Shown one piece after another: positions 44,525 through 54,289 of a DNA stretch of 64,000 nucleotides. The DNA lies in NCBI RefSeq assembly GCF_002749615.1, contig NZ_CP024201.1, positions 1,178,001 through 1,242,000 on the forward strand, read 5' to 3'. The stretch's first letter is position 1, and every line of letters begins with the position of its first letter. Under the pieces are notes generated by a model. That model did no database searches. It saw only the letters and a list, made by a program, of their open reading frames with translations, and was not told the DNA's origin. Position numbers and translations under genes: made by a program. This DNA comes from Caulobacter mirabilis (GTDB lineage: Bacteria > Pseudomonadota > Alphaproteobacteria > Caulobacterales > Caulobacteraceae).

Positions 44525-45291
44525 GAGGTCCACTCGCGCGGCGACCGGTCGGCTCCCAGCCACACGGTCGCCGTCGCCCTGGTCCCGCCATCCAGCATGT
44601 GGCGGGTGATCCGCTCGAAATGCTGGATGAACCGTACAAGGGCCTCCCGCCGCGCCGGCGGGAGGTCTTCGCGTTTCAGGCCCAGCAGCCCGGCCTCCTG
44701 CTCGCAGCGCCAGTCGAGCACCGTGTCGAACGACGGCGCGGCCAGGTGCAGGACGGCGTCGAACCGTCCGAAGAAGGTCTGGTAGGCGCCGGCCAGGGCG
44801 TCGTTCACATAGGTCCGCCAGGCGCCGTCCTCATCTTCCTCGCCCTCCAGGATGTTGACCGGCTCGGCCAGGGCGGCGGCGTCCTGCGGCGTCGCGCCCA
44901 GGCACCAGCCCTCCATCAGCACCACCCGGACGGGCGCGTCTACCCGCAGCGGTTCGGCGCGGTCGTCGGCCAGCTTGTCGAAGCGGGGCAGGGCGGTCGG
45001 CGCGCCGGCCATCAGGGCGTCGATCGTCCGTTCGGCCAGGGCCAGGTCGTGCGTGCCCGGCGGGCCGCGGGTCGCCAGCAGCGGATGGACCTCGCGCCCG
45101 AGCGCCGCCCGTTCGGCCTTCGTCAGATAGACGTCGTCCAGCGAGAAGGCGACGCCGCCCAGGCGCTGCGCCGCCGCCCTGGCCAGGGTGGTCTTGCCGC
45201 TGCCCTGGGCGCCGGCGATTCCGATCAGCGGCGGCCGTCCGCGCGCTTCCGCCAGGTCTGCGACGAGGTCCAGGAGCAGGGGGCTGATCAT
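44521..45291 (-). CDS. D-glycerate 3-kinase-like P-loop kinase
   Basis: The 256-residue protein has a Walker A GAQGSGKT (residues 27-34) followed by SLDDVYLTKAERAALGREVHPLLATRGPPGTHDLAL and later VLMEGWCLGA, the pattern of plant-type glycerate 3-kinases and their bacterial relatives in the phosphoribulokinase-like fold. These phosphorylate D-glycerate to 3-phosphoglycerate with ATP. The start MISPLLLDLV at 45291 is preferred over a 20-codon extension. It is divergent from fliQ. Whether glycerate is the real substrate needs a test. Confidence 0.75.
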   Translation of the reverse strand: MISPLLLDLVADLAEARGRPPLIGIAGAQGSGKTTLARAAAQRLGGVAFSLDDVYLTKAERAALGREVHPLLATRGPPGTHDLALAERTIDALMAGAPTALPRFDKLADDRAEPLRVDAPVRVVLMEGWCLGATPQDAAALAEPVNILEGEEDEDGAWRTYVNDALAGAYQTFFGRFDAVLHLAAPSFDTVLDWRCEQEAGLLGLKREDLPPARREALVRFIQHFERITRHMLDGGTRATATVWLGADRSPREWTS

Positions 45292-45321
45292 GCCCTCACC
45301 CTGGGGTGCGCCGGGCGCTCC

Positions 45322-45336
45322 GTAAACCGCCGTTAA
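45322..45336. promoter_or_regulatory. Near-consensus CtrA box at fliQ
   Basis: GTAA-ACCGCCG-TTAA matches TTAA-N7-TTAA at 7 of 8 positions and continues as TTAACCAT, the common CtrA half-site form. It lies 57 bp before the fliQ start, in the divergent gap with the kinase gene. Confidence 0.65.
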
Positions 45337-45392
45337 CCATGTCTCCCCCAATCTGGGCCTCTTCCGATTCCCGCTTGTGAAGGGCTTTTTCG

Positions 45393-45656
45393 ATGAACGG
45401 CGCCGAGGTTCTCGACATCGGTCGCGACGCCATCTGGCTGACGCTGCAGCTCAGCGCGCCGGTGCTGATCGTCGGCCTGATCGTCGGCGTCGGCATCGGC
45501 CTGGTCCAGGCCCTGACCCAGATCCAGGAAGCGACGCTGGTCTACGCTCCCAAGATCGTCGCGATCTTCATCTCGCTGCTGATCTTCCTGCCCCTGATGG
45601 GCGCCTTGATGGCGGGGTTCTTCAACCAGATCGCCGCCCGCATCTCGGCCATGTGA
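45393..45656 (+). CDS. fliQ: Flagellar export apparatus protein FliQ
   Basis: The 87-residue protein has two membrane helices (APVLIVGLIVGVGIGLVQAL and KIVAIFISLLIFLPLMGALM) joined by the conserved TQIQEATLVYAP loop, the FliQ signature. With FliP and FliR it forms the export gate. First gene of fliQ-fliR-flhB; the CtrA-like box upstream fits early flagellar expression. Confidence 0.95.
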   Translation: MNGAEVLDIGRDAIWLTLQLSAPVLIVGLIVGVGIGLVQALTQIQEATLVYAPKIVAIFISLLIFLPLMGALMAGFFNQIAARISAM

Positions 45657-45663
45657 CGGACCG

Positions 45664-46416
45664 GTGGAAAGCTACGCCACCGCAGCCCAGGTCTACGCCG
45701 CCGGCCTCGTGTTCGCGCGGGTCGGGGCGATGGTCATGCTGGTGCCCGGCCTGGGCGACGCCAGCGTGCCGCCGCGCATCCGCCTGTCCTTCGCCCTGAT
45801 CATGGCCCTGGTGCTGACGCCGCTGGTCGCGCCGAACGTGGTGATCCCGCCCCAGGTCAGCGGCGTGGCGGCGGGCGTCATCCGCGAGACCCTGATCGGC
45901 CTGATGCTGGGCTCGATCCTGCGGCTGGTGTTCACCGCCCTGGCCACCGCCGGCGAGGTCGTGGCCATCCAGACCACGCTCGGCTTCGCGCAGACGGCCA
46001 GCCCCAACCAGGCCCAGCCGAGCTCGACTCTGTCGACCTTCCTGACCCTGATGGGCACCGTCCTGGTGATGACCACCGACCTGCACCACCTGTTCTTCGG
46101 GGCGATGGTCAACTCGTTCAAGCTGTTCCCGTTCGACGGCAACCTGCCGGTGACTGACGCCGGGACTCTGGCCGTCCAGACCGTGGCTCAGTCTTTCTCG
46201 CTGGGCATCCAGCTGGCCGCGCCGGTCATCGTCTTCTCGATCGTCTTCAACCTCGCCACCGGCCTGGTCGGTCGGGTGATGCCGCAGTTCCAGATCTTCT
46301 TCGTCGCCTCGCCCCTGGCCGTGATCTTCGGCCTGGCCATCTTCGCCATCAGCCTCGGCGCGGTGGGGATGGTCTGGACCGGCCGCTATCGCGAGCTGCT
46401 GCAGGTGTTCGCCTAG
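45664..46416 (+). CDS. fliR: Flagellar export apparatus protein FliR
   Basis: The 250-residue membrane protein starts at GTG 45664, 7 nt after the fliQ stop, and shows FliR text: FARVGAMVMLVPGLGDASVPPRIRLSFALI near the N-terminus, GEVVAIQTTLGFAQTASPNQ in the middle, and a final helix pair. It is the third part of the FliPQR gate. The gene is immediately followed by flhB, whose ATG comes directly after the fliR stop. Confidence 0.95.
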   Translation: MESYATAAQVYAAGLVFARVGAMVMLVPGLGDASVPPRIRLSFALIMALVLTPLVAPNVVIPPQVSGVAAGVIRETLIGLMLGSILRLVFTALATAGEVVAIQTTLGFAQTASPNQAQPSSTLSTFLTLMGTVLVMTTDLHHLFFGAMVNSFKLFPFDGNLPVTDAGTLAVQTVAQSFSLGIQLAAPVIVFSIVFNLATGLVGRVMPQFQIFFVASPLAVIFGLAIFAISLGAVGMVWTGRYRELLQVFA

Positions 46417-47517
46417 ATGGCCGAAGACGCCGCATCAAAGACAGAAGAACCGACACCCAAGAAGCTTGAGGACAGTCGGAAGAAGGGCGACGTCGCCAAG
46501 TCGCAGGACGTCGCCCAGCTGGCGTCGCTGCTCGGCGCCTTCGGAGTCCTGGCGATCGGCGGCGGCTGGTTCATGCAGGACATGGCCATGCGCATGCTGC
46601 CGTTCGTGCAGCATCCCGAGGATATCGACCTGTCCCCGGGCGGGGCGATGCTGGTCACCCAGGAAGCGGCCTACGCCGCGGCGCCGATCCTGATGGCGGT
46701 GCTGTTCGCCGCTGCCGTGGCGGGCTTCGCCGGCAACGTCTTCCAGAGCGGCCTGATCTGGACCGGCGAGAAGATGAAGCCGGAATTCAAGAAGGTTTCG
46801 CCGCTGGAGGGCTTCAAGCGGATCTTCGGCGTCGACGGCCTGGTCCAGTTCCTGAAGTCGGTGATCAAGATCGTCGTCACCGGCTGGGTCGCCTGGCTGG
46901 TCCTCAAGTCGCACGCCCACGAGATGGGGCAGCTGGCCGCCCTGGACGTCGCCGCGATCCTGCCGCTGACCGGCGAGATCACCCGGGCGCTGTTCTACGC
47001 GGTGCTGACCTTCCTCGCCGCGACCGCCATCCTCGACTTCATCTGGCAGCGCATCCGCTTCATGCAGAAGATGCGGATGAGCCGCGAGGAGCTGAAGGAG
47101 GAGTTCAAGCAGTCCGACGGCGACCCGCACGTCAAGGCCAAGCAGAAGCAGATCCGCGCCGAGCGCTCGCGCCGGCGGATGATGCAGAACGTGCCCAAGG
47201 CCACCGTCGTGGTGATGAACCCGACCCACTACGCCGTGGCGCTACGCTACGAGGCGGGGCAGACCGCTGCGCCCGAGTGCGTGGCCAAGGGCCTGGACGA
47301 CCTCGCCCTGCGCATCCGCGCCCTGGCCGAGGAGCACGGCGTGCCGGTGGTCGAGGACCCGCCCCTGGCCCGCGCGCTCTACGCCGCCGTCGAGGTCGAC
47401 CAGCAGATTCCGGAGTCCCACTTCGAAGCGGTGGCCAAGATCATCGGCTTCATCATGGGGGCCGCTCAGCGTCGCCGGGGCGCCCAGGCGGGCGCCGCGC
47501 GCGCCAGACCGCTTTAG
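46417..47517 (+). CDS. flhB: Flagellar export switch protein FlhB
   Basis: The 366-residue protein has the N-terminal DAASKTEEPTPKKLEDSRKKGD segment, four membrane helices (about 30-210) and a cytoplasmic domain with the autocleavage site NPTH (Asn268-His271), where self-cleavage switches export from rod/hook to filament. The C-terminal Ala/Arg tail is longer than usual. It directly follows fliR without spacing, and cckA starts 12 nt after its stop, so transcription can run on into cckA. Confidence 0.95.
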   Translation: MAEDAASKTEEPTPKKLEDSRKKGDVAKSQDVAQLASLLGAFGVLAIGGGWFMQDMAMRMLPFVQHPEDIDLSPGGAMLVTQEAAYAAAPILMAVLFAAAVAGFAGNVFQSGLIWTGEKMKPEFKKVSPLEGFKRIFGVDGLVQFLKSVIKIVVTGWVAWLVLKSHAHEMGQLAALDVAAILPLTGEITRALFYAVLTFLAATAILDFIWQRIRFMQKMRMSREELKEEFKQSDGDPHVKAKQKQIRAERSRRRMMQNVPKATVVVMNPTHYAVALRYEAGQTAAPECVAKGLDDLALRIRALAEEHGVPVVEDPPLARALYAAVEVDQQIPESHFEAVAKIIGFIMGAAQRRRGAQAGAARARPL

Positions 47518-47529
47518 CGAGTAATATCA

Positions 47530-49668
47530 ATGCGTGATTCGCCGAAAGCGGCTGACCTGATGGCCGAACCGACGCCTGCCGAGCCGCGCGAGCGGCGCTT
47601 CGACCCCTGGATCTGGGGCGCCGGCGCATGCTTCGTGCTGGCTCTCGGCCTGGCTTCCGTGCCGGCCTGGAAGCACGGTCCCTCGACCCTGGCCGGGATG
47701 CTGCTGCTGGTCGGCTTGGCCGGCGTGGCCCTGCTCGGCATCCTGGGCCTGCGCGGCTCCGCCAGCACGGTGGAGCTTGACGAGGACGGCGCCGAGACCT
47801 TCGTCGAAGCCTTGCCTGAAGCCGCCGCCGTCACCGGCGCCGACGGCCGCCTGCACGCTTCCAACACGCCGTGGCGCGAGGCCCTCGGCGGCCAGCGCCG
47901 CCTGCCGCGGAACGGCCCGGCCGCGCCCGGCCTGTTCGCCGCCCTGACCAAGGCCCGCAAGGGCCAGATCGCCCGCGCCGCCGTCCGGCTGGGCGGCGAG
48001 GACCGGCCGCTGATCGTCTCGTCCCTCGGCGCGGGGCGGTTCCTGGTGCGGCTCGAGCCCGCCGTGACCGAGCCGCTGCGGCTGACGGCCGAGCTGCCCG
48101 CCGCCGTCGCCGCGGCCGGGGCGGCGCCGCCCGTTCTGAACGCTGCGCCAAAAGGCCCCGCCACCCTGGACGCCCTGGCCGCCGCCTCGCCGTTCGGCGC
48201 GGCCATGCTGGAAGGCGAGGAGGTGTTCTCGGCCGCCATCGTGGAAGCCAACGCCGCCCTTTCGGCCATGACCGCGGGCAAGGCGGTGGCGGGGCGTACG
48301 TTCGGCGACCTGATCGACCCCCATTCGCGCATCGACGCCGGTCTGGGCTCCGCCGAGGGGCGGGCCGGCCCGATCGAGGTCAGGCTGGCGCACGATCCCT
48401 CGCGGATCGCCCACCTGTACCTGGCCCGCACCGGCGGCCGCCTGACCGCCTATCTGGTCGACGTCACCGAGCAGAAGCAGATCGAGCTGCAGCTGGCCCA
48501 AAGCCAGAAGATGCAGGCCATCGGCCAGCTGGCCGCCGGCATCGCCCACGACTTCAACAACCTGCTGACCGCCATCCAGCTGCGCCTGGACGAACTGCTC
48601 GAGCGGCACCCGCTGGGCGATCCCAGCTATGAGGGCCTGACCTCGATCAAGGGCACCGCCGCCCGCGCCGCCGACCTGGTCCGCAAACTGAAGACCTACA
48701 GCCGCCAGGAGACCCTCCAGCGCGAGGTGCTCGACCTGGGGGAGACGATCAGCGACTTCGAGGTGCTGCTGCGCCGCCTGCTGCGCGAGCCGGTGAAGCT
48801 GGACACCGACTACGGCCGCGACCTGCCGCTGGTGAAGGTCGACAAGGGCCAGCTCGAGATCGCCGTGATGAACCTGGTGCTGAACGCCCAGGACGCTCTG
48901 ATCAGCGCCAAGGGCGGCGGCCGCATCGCGCTGCGCACGGGACGGGTCGGTCAGACGGAGGCCGTCAGCCTGGGCTACGCCGGCGCGCCGGTCGGCGATC
49001 TGGCGATGATCGAGGTGCGCGACGACGGCCCGGGCATCCCCAACGACGTGCTGGGCAAGATCTTCGACCCCTTCTTCACCACCAAGGCGGTGGGCGAGGG
49101 CACCGGCCTGGGCCTGGCGCAGGTCTACGGCATCGTGAAGCAGTCGGAAGGCTGGATCCACGTCGAGAGCCCGGCGGGCGAAGGGGCGACCTTCCGCATC
49201 TTCCTGCCGGTCCATACGCCCAGCGCCGCCGCGCCGCGCCCGGCCCCGCAGCCGGCGGCCACCCTGGCGCGCCCCCGCGCCGCCCGCGATCTGTCCGGCG
49301 TCGGCCGCATCCTGTTCGTCGAGGACGAGGAAGCGGTGCGCGGCATCGCCGCCAGCCTGCTGCGCAAGCGCGGCTACGAGGTCATCGAAGCGGGCGACGG
49401 CGAGCAGGCCCTGGTCCTGGCCGAGGAGCACGCCGGCACGATCGACCTGCTGATCAGCGACGTAATGATGCCGGGCATGGACGGCCCGACCCTGCTCAAG
49501 AAGGCCCGCCACCACCTGGGCGACGCGCCGGTGATGTTCATCAGCGGCTACGCCGAGGCGGAGTTCTCCGACCTGCTGGAAGGCGAGACCGGCGTGTCCT
49601 TCCTACCCAAGCCGCTGGACATCAAGACCCTGGCCGAACGCGTGAAGCAGCAGCTGCAGGCGGCCTAG
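47530..49668 (+). CDS. cckA: Cell-cycle hybrid histidine kinase CckA
   Basis: The 712-residue protein has two membrane helices (about residues 25-45 and 54-75), PAS-like sensing regions (90-310), a HisKA domain with His340 in [22 protein letters not shown], an HATPase ([26 protein letters not shown]) and a C-terminal receiver with Asp644 in [10 protein letters not shown]. CckA phosphorylates ChpT, which passes phosphate to CtrA and CpdR, controlling division and flagellar timing. It follows flhB by 12 nt; this neighbour order is known in Caulobacter. An internal ATG 10 codons in is possible. Confidence 0.93.
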   Translation: MRDSPKAADLMAEPTPAEPRERRFDPWIWGAGACFVLALGLASVPAWKHGPSTLAGMLLLVGLAGVALLGILGLRGSASTVELDEDGAETFVEALPEAAAVTGADGRLHASNTPWREALGGQRRLPRNGPAAPGLFAALTKARKGQIARAAVRLGGEDRPLIVSSLGAGRFLVRLEPAVTEPLRLTAELPAAVAAAGAAPPVLNAAPKGPATLDALAAASPFGAAMLEGEEVFSAAIVEANAALSAMTAGKAVAGRTFGDLIDPHSRIDAGLGSAEGRAGPIEVRLAHDPSRIAHLYLARTGGRLTAYLVDVTEQKQIELQLAQSQKMQAIGQLAAGIAHDFNNLLTAIQLRLDELLERHPLGDPSYEGLTSIKGTAARAADLVRKLKTYSRQETLQREVLDLGETISDFEVLLRRLLREPVKLDTDYGRDLPLVKVDKGQLEIAVMNLVLNAQDALISAKGGGRIALRTGRVGQTEAVSLGYAGAPVGDLAMIEVRDDGPGIPNDVLGKIFDPFFTTKAVGEGTGLGLAQVYGIVKQSEGWIHVESPAGEGATFRIFLPVHTPSAAAPRPAPQPAATLARPRAARDLSGVGRILFVEDEEAVRGIAASLLRKRGYEVIEAGDGEQALVLAEEHAGTIDLLISDVMMPGMDGPTLLKKARHHLGDAPVMFISGYAEAEFSDLLEGETGVSFLPKPLDIKTLAERVKQQLQAA

Positions 49669-49684
49669 GGTCTGTACCCGAACC

Positions 49685-49705
49685 GGCCTTCGCCGGGACG
49701 ACCGG
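49685..49705 (+). repeat. Third copy of the dispersed intergenic repeat
   Basis: GGCCTTCGCCGGGACGACC and its next two bases match the arm at 2167-2187 with one mismatch. Like the first copy, it lies between two converging genes (cckA and a GNAT gene). Confidence 0.55.
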
Positions 49706-49726
49706 AGGCGGATTGAAGCGGCGACG

Positions 49727-50224
49727 CTAGCCGCCCCTCTTGCGGTAATCCTCGAGCGACAGGGTCATGTCGACCCGATCCATCCCCGGCGCGAAGCCGT
49801 CCAGCGTACGGGCCGTCTCGACGAAGCCGTAGCGGGCGAAGAAGCCGCAGCTGTGCTGGGTGGTCTCGATCTCGACGCTCCGGAAGATCGGATCGGCCGC
49901 GATCCGCGCCAGCCGCTCGGTCAGCAGCCGGTCGCCCAGACCCTGGCGATGCAGGTCGCCCCGCACCATGCCCCAGCATAGCGCCGCGATGCTCGAATCC
50001 TGTCCGCCGCCGGCATAGCCGCCGCAGCCCAGCGCCTCGCCGTCGGCGGACTCCAGCACGAAGTAGGGCCCTGGCAGGTCATCGACGAAGCCCAGGAAGT
50101 CGGCCTTCTCGACTTCGGCGAAGTAGCGCGGCGTGTTGCTGTCGAACAGCGCCAGGCCGAGCGCGCGGTCGCGGGGCTCCCAGGGGCGCAGGCGGATGTC
50201 GGTGATCGGAGCGGGAGATGACAT
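49727..50224 (-). CDS. GNAT N-acetyltransferase
   Basis: The 165-residue protein has the GNAT fold: LRPWEPRDRALGLALFDSN at the start, acetyl-CoA loop HRQGLGDRLLTERL near residue 100, and CGFFARYGFVETARTLDGF near the C-terminus. It could modify a protein or small molecule. It is convergent with cckA and has no operon partner. The substrate is unknown. Confidence 0.85.
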   Translation of the reverse strand: MSSPAPITDIRLRPWEPRDRALGLALFDSNTPRYFAEVEKADFLGFVDDLPGPYFVLESADGEALGCGGYAGGGQDSSIAALCWGMVRGDLHRQGLGDRLLTERLARIAADPIFRSVEIETTQHSCGFFARYGFVETARTLDGFAPGMDRVDMTLSLEDYRKRGG

Positions 50225-50376
50225 GGCGGCGGAGATGGGGGTCTTCAGCGCCGGTCGCCAGGGCGGAACGGCGGCATGCTCCGCATTACGAGGATTTAAC
50301 CTGGGGCGCGTTGCCGGGATGGCGCGGCGGGCCTACGCCTTTGCCCAAGAGGAACCGCACCCTGAGGGGGACACCC

Positions 50377-52218
50377 GTGCAAAACCGCCGTGAACTTCTG
50401 TTTTCCGCCGCCGCCGCGACCGCCGTCGCCGTAGCGGTTTCGCCCAAGGACGTGTTCGCCGCGCCGGCCAAGGCGAGCGACCCGGCCGAGGTGAAGAAGA
50501 TGAATGCGCTGTTCGACAGCTTCGTCGACAAGCAGATGCGCCGCCAGCCGGAAGCGCCGACCAGCCTGGGCCTGGACAAGGACGCCCTGGCCTGGACCAA
50601 GTCGGCCCTGTCCGACCAGTCGCTGACCGCCATCAAGGAGAACGCCCAGATCGGCGAGGCGCAGCTGAAGCAGCTCCGCACCGTCGACCGCAGCAAGCTG
50701 GCCGGCCTGGACGCAACCAACTACGACACCGTCGACTTCGTGATGAACGTCAGCGCCGAGTTCAATCGCAAGTACGACTACATCGGCGCCTACGGCGGCG
50801 CGCCCTATGTGATCTCGCAGCTGACCGGCAGCTACCAGTCGATGCCGGACTTCCTGGACAGCCAGCACACCATCGAGACCAAGGCCGACGCCGACGCCTA
50901 CATGGCCCGGGTCGAGGCCTTCGGCCGGATGCTGGACCAGGAGGTCGAGGTCGCCCGCCACGACGCCGCCCTGGGCGTGATCCCGGCCGACTTCACCATC
51001 GACAAGGCCCTGACCCAGTTCAAGGCCATGCTGGGCGTCGAGGCCGACGCCGCGCCGCTGGTCACCTCGGTCGCCCGTCGCGCCAAGGAAAAGAACATCG
51101 CCGGCGACTACGGCGGCCAGGCCGCCAAGCTCTATGTCGAGAAGGTGCGCCCGGCGCTCGAGCGTCAGCAGGCTCTGCTGCAGGAATGGCGCGGCAAGGC
51201 CGTCCATGACGCCGGCGTGTGGCGTCTGCCCAAGGGCGAGGAGTACTACCGCACGTCGCTGGAGAGCTACACGACCTCCAAGATCACCCCGGCGGAGATC
51301 CATAAGATCGGCCTGGACATGGTCGCCAGCCTGGGCGCCGAGGCCGACAAGCTGATGCGCAAGGCCGGCTACGCCAGCGGCACCGTCGGCGAGCGCTTCC
51401 GCCAGATGTACGCCGATCCCAAGCAGCACTACCCGAACACCGACGAGGGCAAGGTCGAGCTGATCAAGGACCTGAACAAGAAGGTCGCCGAGATCATGCC
51501 GAAGCTGCCGAAGTACTTCGGCCAGCTGCCCAAGGCGCCGCTGGAGATCCGCCGCGTGCCCAAGGCCATCGAGGCCGGCGCCCCGGGCGGCTACTACAAC
51601 TCGCCGACGCTGGATGGGTCGCGCCCGGGCATCTACTGGATCAACCTGCGGGACAGCGCCGAGCAGCCGCGGTTCACCCTGCCGACCCTGACCTTCCACG
51701 AGGCGATCCCGGGCCACCACCTGCAGCTGGCGCTGAACAACGAGGCCGGCGACCTGCCGCTGATCCGCAAGATGATCGGCTTCTCGGGCTACAGCGAAGG
51801 CTGGGCGCTCTACGCCGAGGAGCTGGCCGTCGAAATGGGCATGTACGAGAACGACGTGGAAGGCCACATCGGCATGATCCACGACGCGATGTTCCGCGCC
51901 GTCCGTCTGGTGGTCGACAGCGGCATGCACGACAAGCGCTGGAGCCGCGAGCAGGCGGTGAAATACTACGTCGACACCATCGGCGACCAGGAAGCCTCGG
52001 CGATCACCGAGATCGAGCGTTATGTCGTGTGGCCGGGCCAGGCCTGCAGCTACATGGTCGGCAAGATCGAGTGGCTGCGGCTGCGCGCGAAGGCCCGCAA
52101 GGTCCTGGGCAAGAAGTTCGACATCCGCAAGTTCCACGACGTGGGCCTGCTGTCGGGCGGCGTGCCGCTGACGGTGCTGGAGACGGTCATCGACGGCTAC
52201 ATCGCCGGCGCGAAGTAG
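50377..52218 (+). CDS. DUF885 family exported protein (putative metallopeptidase-like)
   Basis: The 613-residue protein has a Tat-like N-terminus (VQNRRELLFSAAAATAVAVAV) and matches DUF885, whose members carry HEAIPGHH (His441-Glu442-His447) that looks like a zinc motif of gluzincin type. The later segment EGWALYAEELAVEMGMYEND is the second family landmark. The start is GTG 50377 with a GAGGGGGA 8 nt upstream; the frame runs 53 codons further but lacks protein character. The activity is unproven; a periplasmic peptidase is likely. Confidence 0.85.
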   Translation: MQNRRELLFSAAAATAVAVAVSPKDVFAAPAKASDPAEVKKMNALFDSFVDKQMRRQPEAPTSLGLDKDALAWTKSALSDQSLTAIKENAQIGEAQLKQLRTVDRSKLAGLDATNYDTVDFVMNVSAEFNRKYDYIGAYGGAPYVISQLTGSYQSMPDFLDSQHTIETKADADAYMARVEAFGRMLDQEVEVARHDAALGVIPADFTIDKALTQFKAMLGVEADAAPLVTSVARRAKEKNIAGDYGGQAAKLYVEKVRPALERQQALLQEWRGKAVHDAGVWRLPKGEEYYRTSLESYTTSKITPAEIHKIGLDMVASLGAEADKLMRKAGYASGTVGERFRQMYADPKQHYPNTDEGKVELIKDLNKKVAEIMPKLPKYFGQLPKAPLEIRRVPKAIEAGAPGGYYNSPTLDGSRPGIYWINLRDSAEQPRFTLPTLTFHEAIPGHHLQLALNNEAGDLPLIRKMIGFSGYSEGWALYAEELAVEMGMYENDVEGHIGMIHDAMFRAVRLVVDSGMHDKRWSREQAVKYYVDTIGDQEASAITEIERYVVWPGQACSYMVGKIEWLRLRAKARKVLGKKFDIRKFHDVGLLSGGVPLTVLETVIDGYIAGAK

Positions 52219-52228
52219 CTCGGAGGGC

Positions 52229-52264
52229 GAAGCCGCGCGCTTCTTGGGCGTGCGGCTTCATTCT
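52229..52264 (+). terminator. Stem-loop after the DUF885 gene
   Basis: GAAGCCGCGCGC (52229-52240) pairs with GCGTGCGGCTTC (52248-52259) with one G-U pair around a 7-nt loop, followed by ATTCT. The stem is strong and the U tract short. Confidence 0.65.
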
Positions 52265-52322
52265 GCCGGTCGTTGTAGAAGTCGCCATCGCTAACTAATG
52301 CTGCCCCAGAAAGAGGGGGAGC

Positions 52323-53504
52323 ATGAGATCAGGACTCGCGATGGCGGCGTTCGCCGCGGCTCTGACCGGCGCATCGCCGGTTGCGACATCCGTTCCGCAA
52401 GCCTCTCGGCCCGGGGACGTTGCGGAGATGACTCTAGGCTACACCTATTACAATCGACCCGGCGCCACGCCTGCTTCGCATGACGCCGATGTCGCGCTCT
52501 GCTGGGGCGAAGCGGCGAAGACCGTGTCGAACGATGAGCTCTTCACCGCCGGGGCGGGCGACCGTCCCACCGAGGGCGTCATGGTTCGGGCGCTGGTGAC
52601 GAACTACCAGCGTAGCGTGACCGGCGCCGCTCTTGAGAACTGCATGGTGGTTCGCGGGTGGCGGGTCGTACTGATCGGCGAGGCTGAGGGCCGGAACCTC
52701 GCCGCACTATCGCAGGAGGAGGTCGCAGATTGGCTGGAAGGCCGGGTCGGGGCCGAAACCCCGGACGGCGACATCGTCCGCGTCTGGGAAAACGACATCG
52801 CGAGACGGTCTTCCCGCCGCGCCGAGTTTCGGCCGGGGCACAAGAACGATGGGCAGTTGAGCCTCCTGGCGGCGACGGGCAAGGTGCTCGCCGACGTGAC
52901 GCCCGTGCGATCGCCTATGCAACCCATGTCGGCGCGGGGAAGGAAGTCGCTCAAGCCTGAACAGATCGCATCCGTTCCCGAGGGAGCCGCGATTCTCGTC
53001 GTCCGCGTCGCTAACAGCCTGAAGGACGGGGGCTGGCTTCTGTTCACACGCCGGGACGGTTCCGGCTCCGGCCCGCCGCCCGTCGATCGCCCGCTAGATG
53101 CGGCCCTAGTGGGGGTCGGCAAGACCTACTCCAAATCAAGCGGCTGGACGATCGTGGCGGTGCCGCCGGGACGGTGGGAGATCACCCAGCTGGCGGGGAT
53201 CAATCTTTGCCTAGGCGCGCCCGCGTTCGAAGTGAAGCCGGGGGAGGTTGTCTACGCCGGAGCCTTCGATTTCACCGCGGACCGTCTGGGGCCGGACCTT
53301 TCCCTGGAGCCGGTCGGCGAAATGCTCGGCGGTCGATTCCCCGCTTCCTTGGTTCGTCCAGCCGTCTATTCGAACGGCTGGAGGGGGCATTGCGGTGACG
53401 CCTCGATATATGCCTTCGAGGTTCCGGACGCGCCGTTTGCACCAGGGTACGTCTGGGGCGGCAATCATCCTTCAAGTTCGGCAGACCCCGCCGGAACGCG
53501 TTAG
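52323..53504 (+). CDS. Exported protein of unknown function
   Basis: The 393-residue protein begins with a signal-like stretch (MRSGLAMAAFAAALTGASPVA) and has several Cys that could pair. The C-terminal region (about 260-370) includes GWTIVAVPPGRWEITQLAGINLC and GEVVYAGAFDF, a beta-rich stretch resembling small all-beta domains of exported proteins. Codons such as ATA and TTC/CTA occur more than in neighbours, and GC at third positions is lower, so it may have come in recently. I do not recognise the family. It is convergent with the M50 protease gene (18 nt apart). Confidence 0.6.
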   Translation: MRSGLAMAAFAAALTGASPVATSVPQASRPGDVAEMTLGYTYYNRPGATPASHDADVALCWGEAAKTVSNDELFTAGAGDRPTEGVMVRALVTNYQRSVTGAALENCMVVRGWRVVLIGEAEGRNLAALSQEEVADWLEGRVGAETPDGDIVRVWENDIARRSSRRAEFRPGHKNDGQLSLLAATGKVLADVTPVRSPMQPMSARGRKSLKPEQIASVPEGAAILVVRVANSLKDGGWLLFTRRDGSGSGPPPVDRPLDAALVGVGKTYSKSSGWTIVAVPPGRWEITQLAGINLCLGAPAFEVKPGEVVYAGAFDFTADRLGPDLSLEPVGEMLGGRFPASLVRPAVYSNGWRGHCGDASIYAFEVPDAPFAPGYVWGGNHPSSSADPAGTR

Positions 53505-53522
53505 GCGCCTGGCGCGTCCGCC

Positions 53523-54257
53523 CTACCGCCAGAACTGGAAGGCGTCGAAGCCCTTCAGGATCAGCTCGTGGTTCACGCCCAGGGCGTCGGTCAGGATGAA
53601 GGCCGCGCCGAACAGGACGCTCGAAAGACCCGGAACGAAGAACAGCGCCGCGAGCAGGATCCAGATCGCGAACCGCTCGGCCGGCGCCATGATCTTGCGG
53701 AACGACGCGGGCAGGAACGGCCGCAGCACGCCGTAGCCGTCCAGCCCCGGCACCGGCAGCAGGTTCAGCGCCAAGGCGACGGCCTGGAACAACGCCAGCA
53801 GCGCGACCGCCGGCCACAGCGCGCTCTCGGAGCCTCCGCCCGCGCCGACCAGCAGCGCCAGCGACAGCAGGATCAGCGCCAGCAGCGTTCCCGCCGGCCC
53901 GGCCAGCGATGCGGCCGACCGCCACGCGGGGCTGCGCATCAGGTCCTCGCGCAGGTAGACCGCGCCGCCGGGCAGGGCCAGGCCGCCGATCGCCAGAACG
54001 ATCACCGGCAGCACCAGGCTGGTCACCGGGTCGGCGTAGCGCAGCGGATCCATCGACAGGTAGCCGTTGGTCTCGACGGTGTGGTCGCCGGCCCGCCAGG
54101 CCACATAGGCGTGGCCGAACTCGTGCAGCACCAGGGCCACGAGCCAGCCCAGGACCACGAACAGGAAGGTCAGGATTCCTCCGCCGTCGCCGAACAGCGC
54201 CAGGGCGGATCCGCTGAGCAGCCAAAGGCTCAGCAGCAGGGTGAAGTTGCGACTCAT
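53523..54257 (-). CDS. Site-2 protease family protein (M50 zinc metalloprotease)
   Basis: The 244-residue membrane protein has HEFGHA (His45, Glu46, His49) in a membrane helix and the second zinc site in LNLLPVPGLDGYGVL (about residues 160-176), with five to six helices. This is the short SpoIVFB-like form without PDZ domain. Such proteins cut within membranes, often of anti-sigma factors or lipoprotein tails. No sigma factor gene is adjacent, so the substrate is unknown. Confidence 0.88.
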   Translation of the reverse strand: MSRNFTLLLSLWLLSGSALALFGDGGGILTFLFVVLGWLVALVLHEFGHAYVAWRAGDHTVETNGYLSMDPLRYADPVTSLVLPVIVLAIGGLALPGGAVYLREDLMRSPAWRSAASLAGPAGTLLALILLSLALLVGAGGGSESALWPAVALLALFQAVALALNLLPVPGLDGYGVLRPFLPASFRKIMAPAERFAIWILLAALFFVPGLSSVLFGAAFILTDALGVNHELILKGFDAFQFWR

Positions 54258-54289
54258 ACTGGCGCTATAGCGTGGCCAGGCCCCAGTCC

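Noticed and set aside
50290-50302. CtrA half-site TTAACC upstream of the DUF885 gene
   Set aside because: There is no second TTAA at seven-base spacing, and single half-sites are too common to call.
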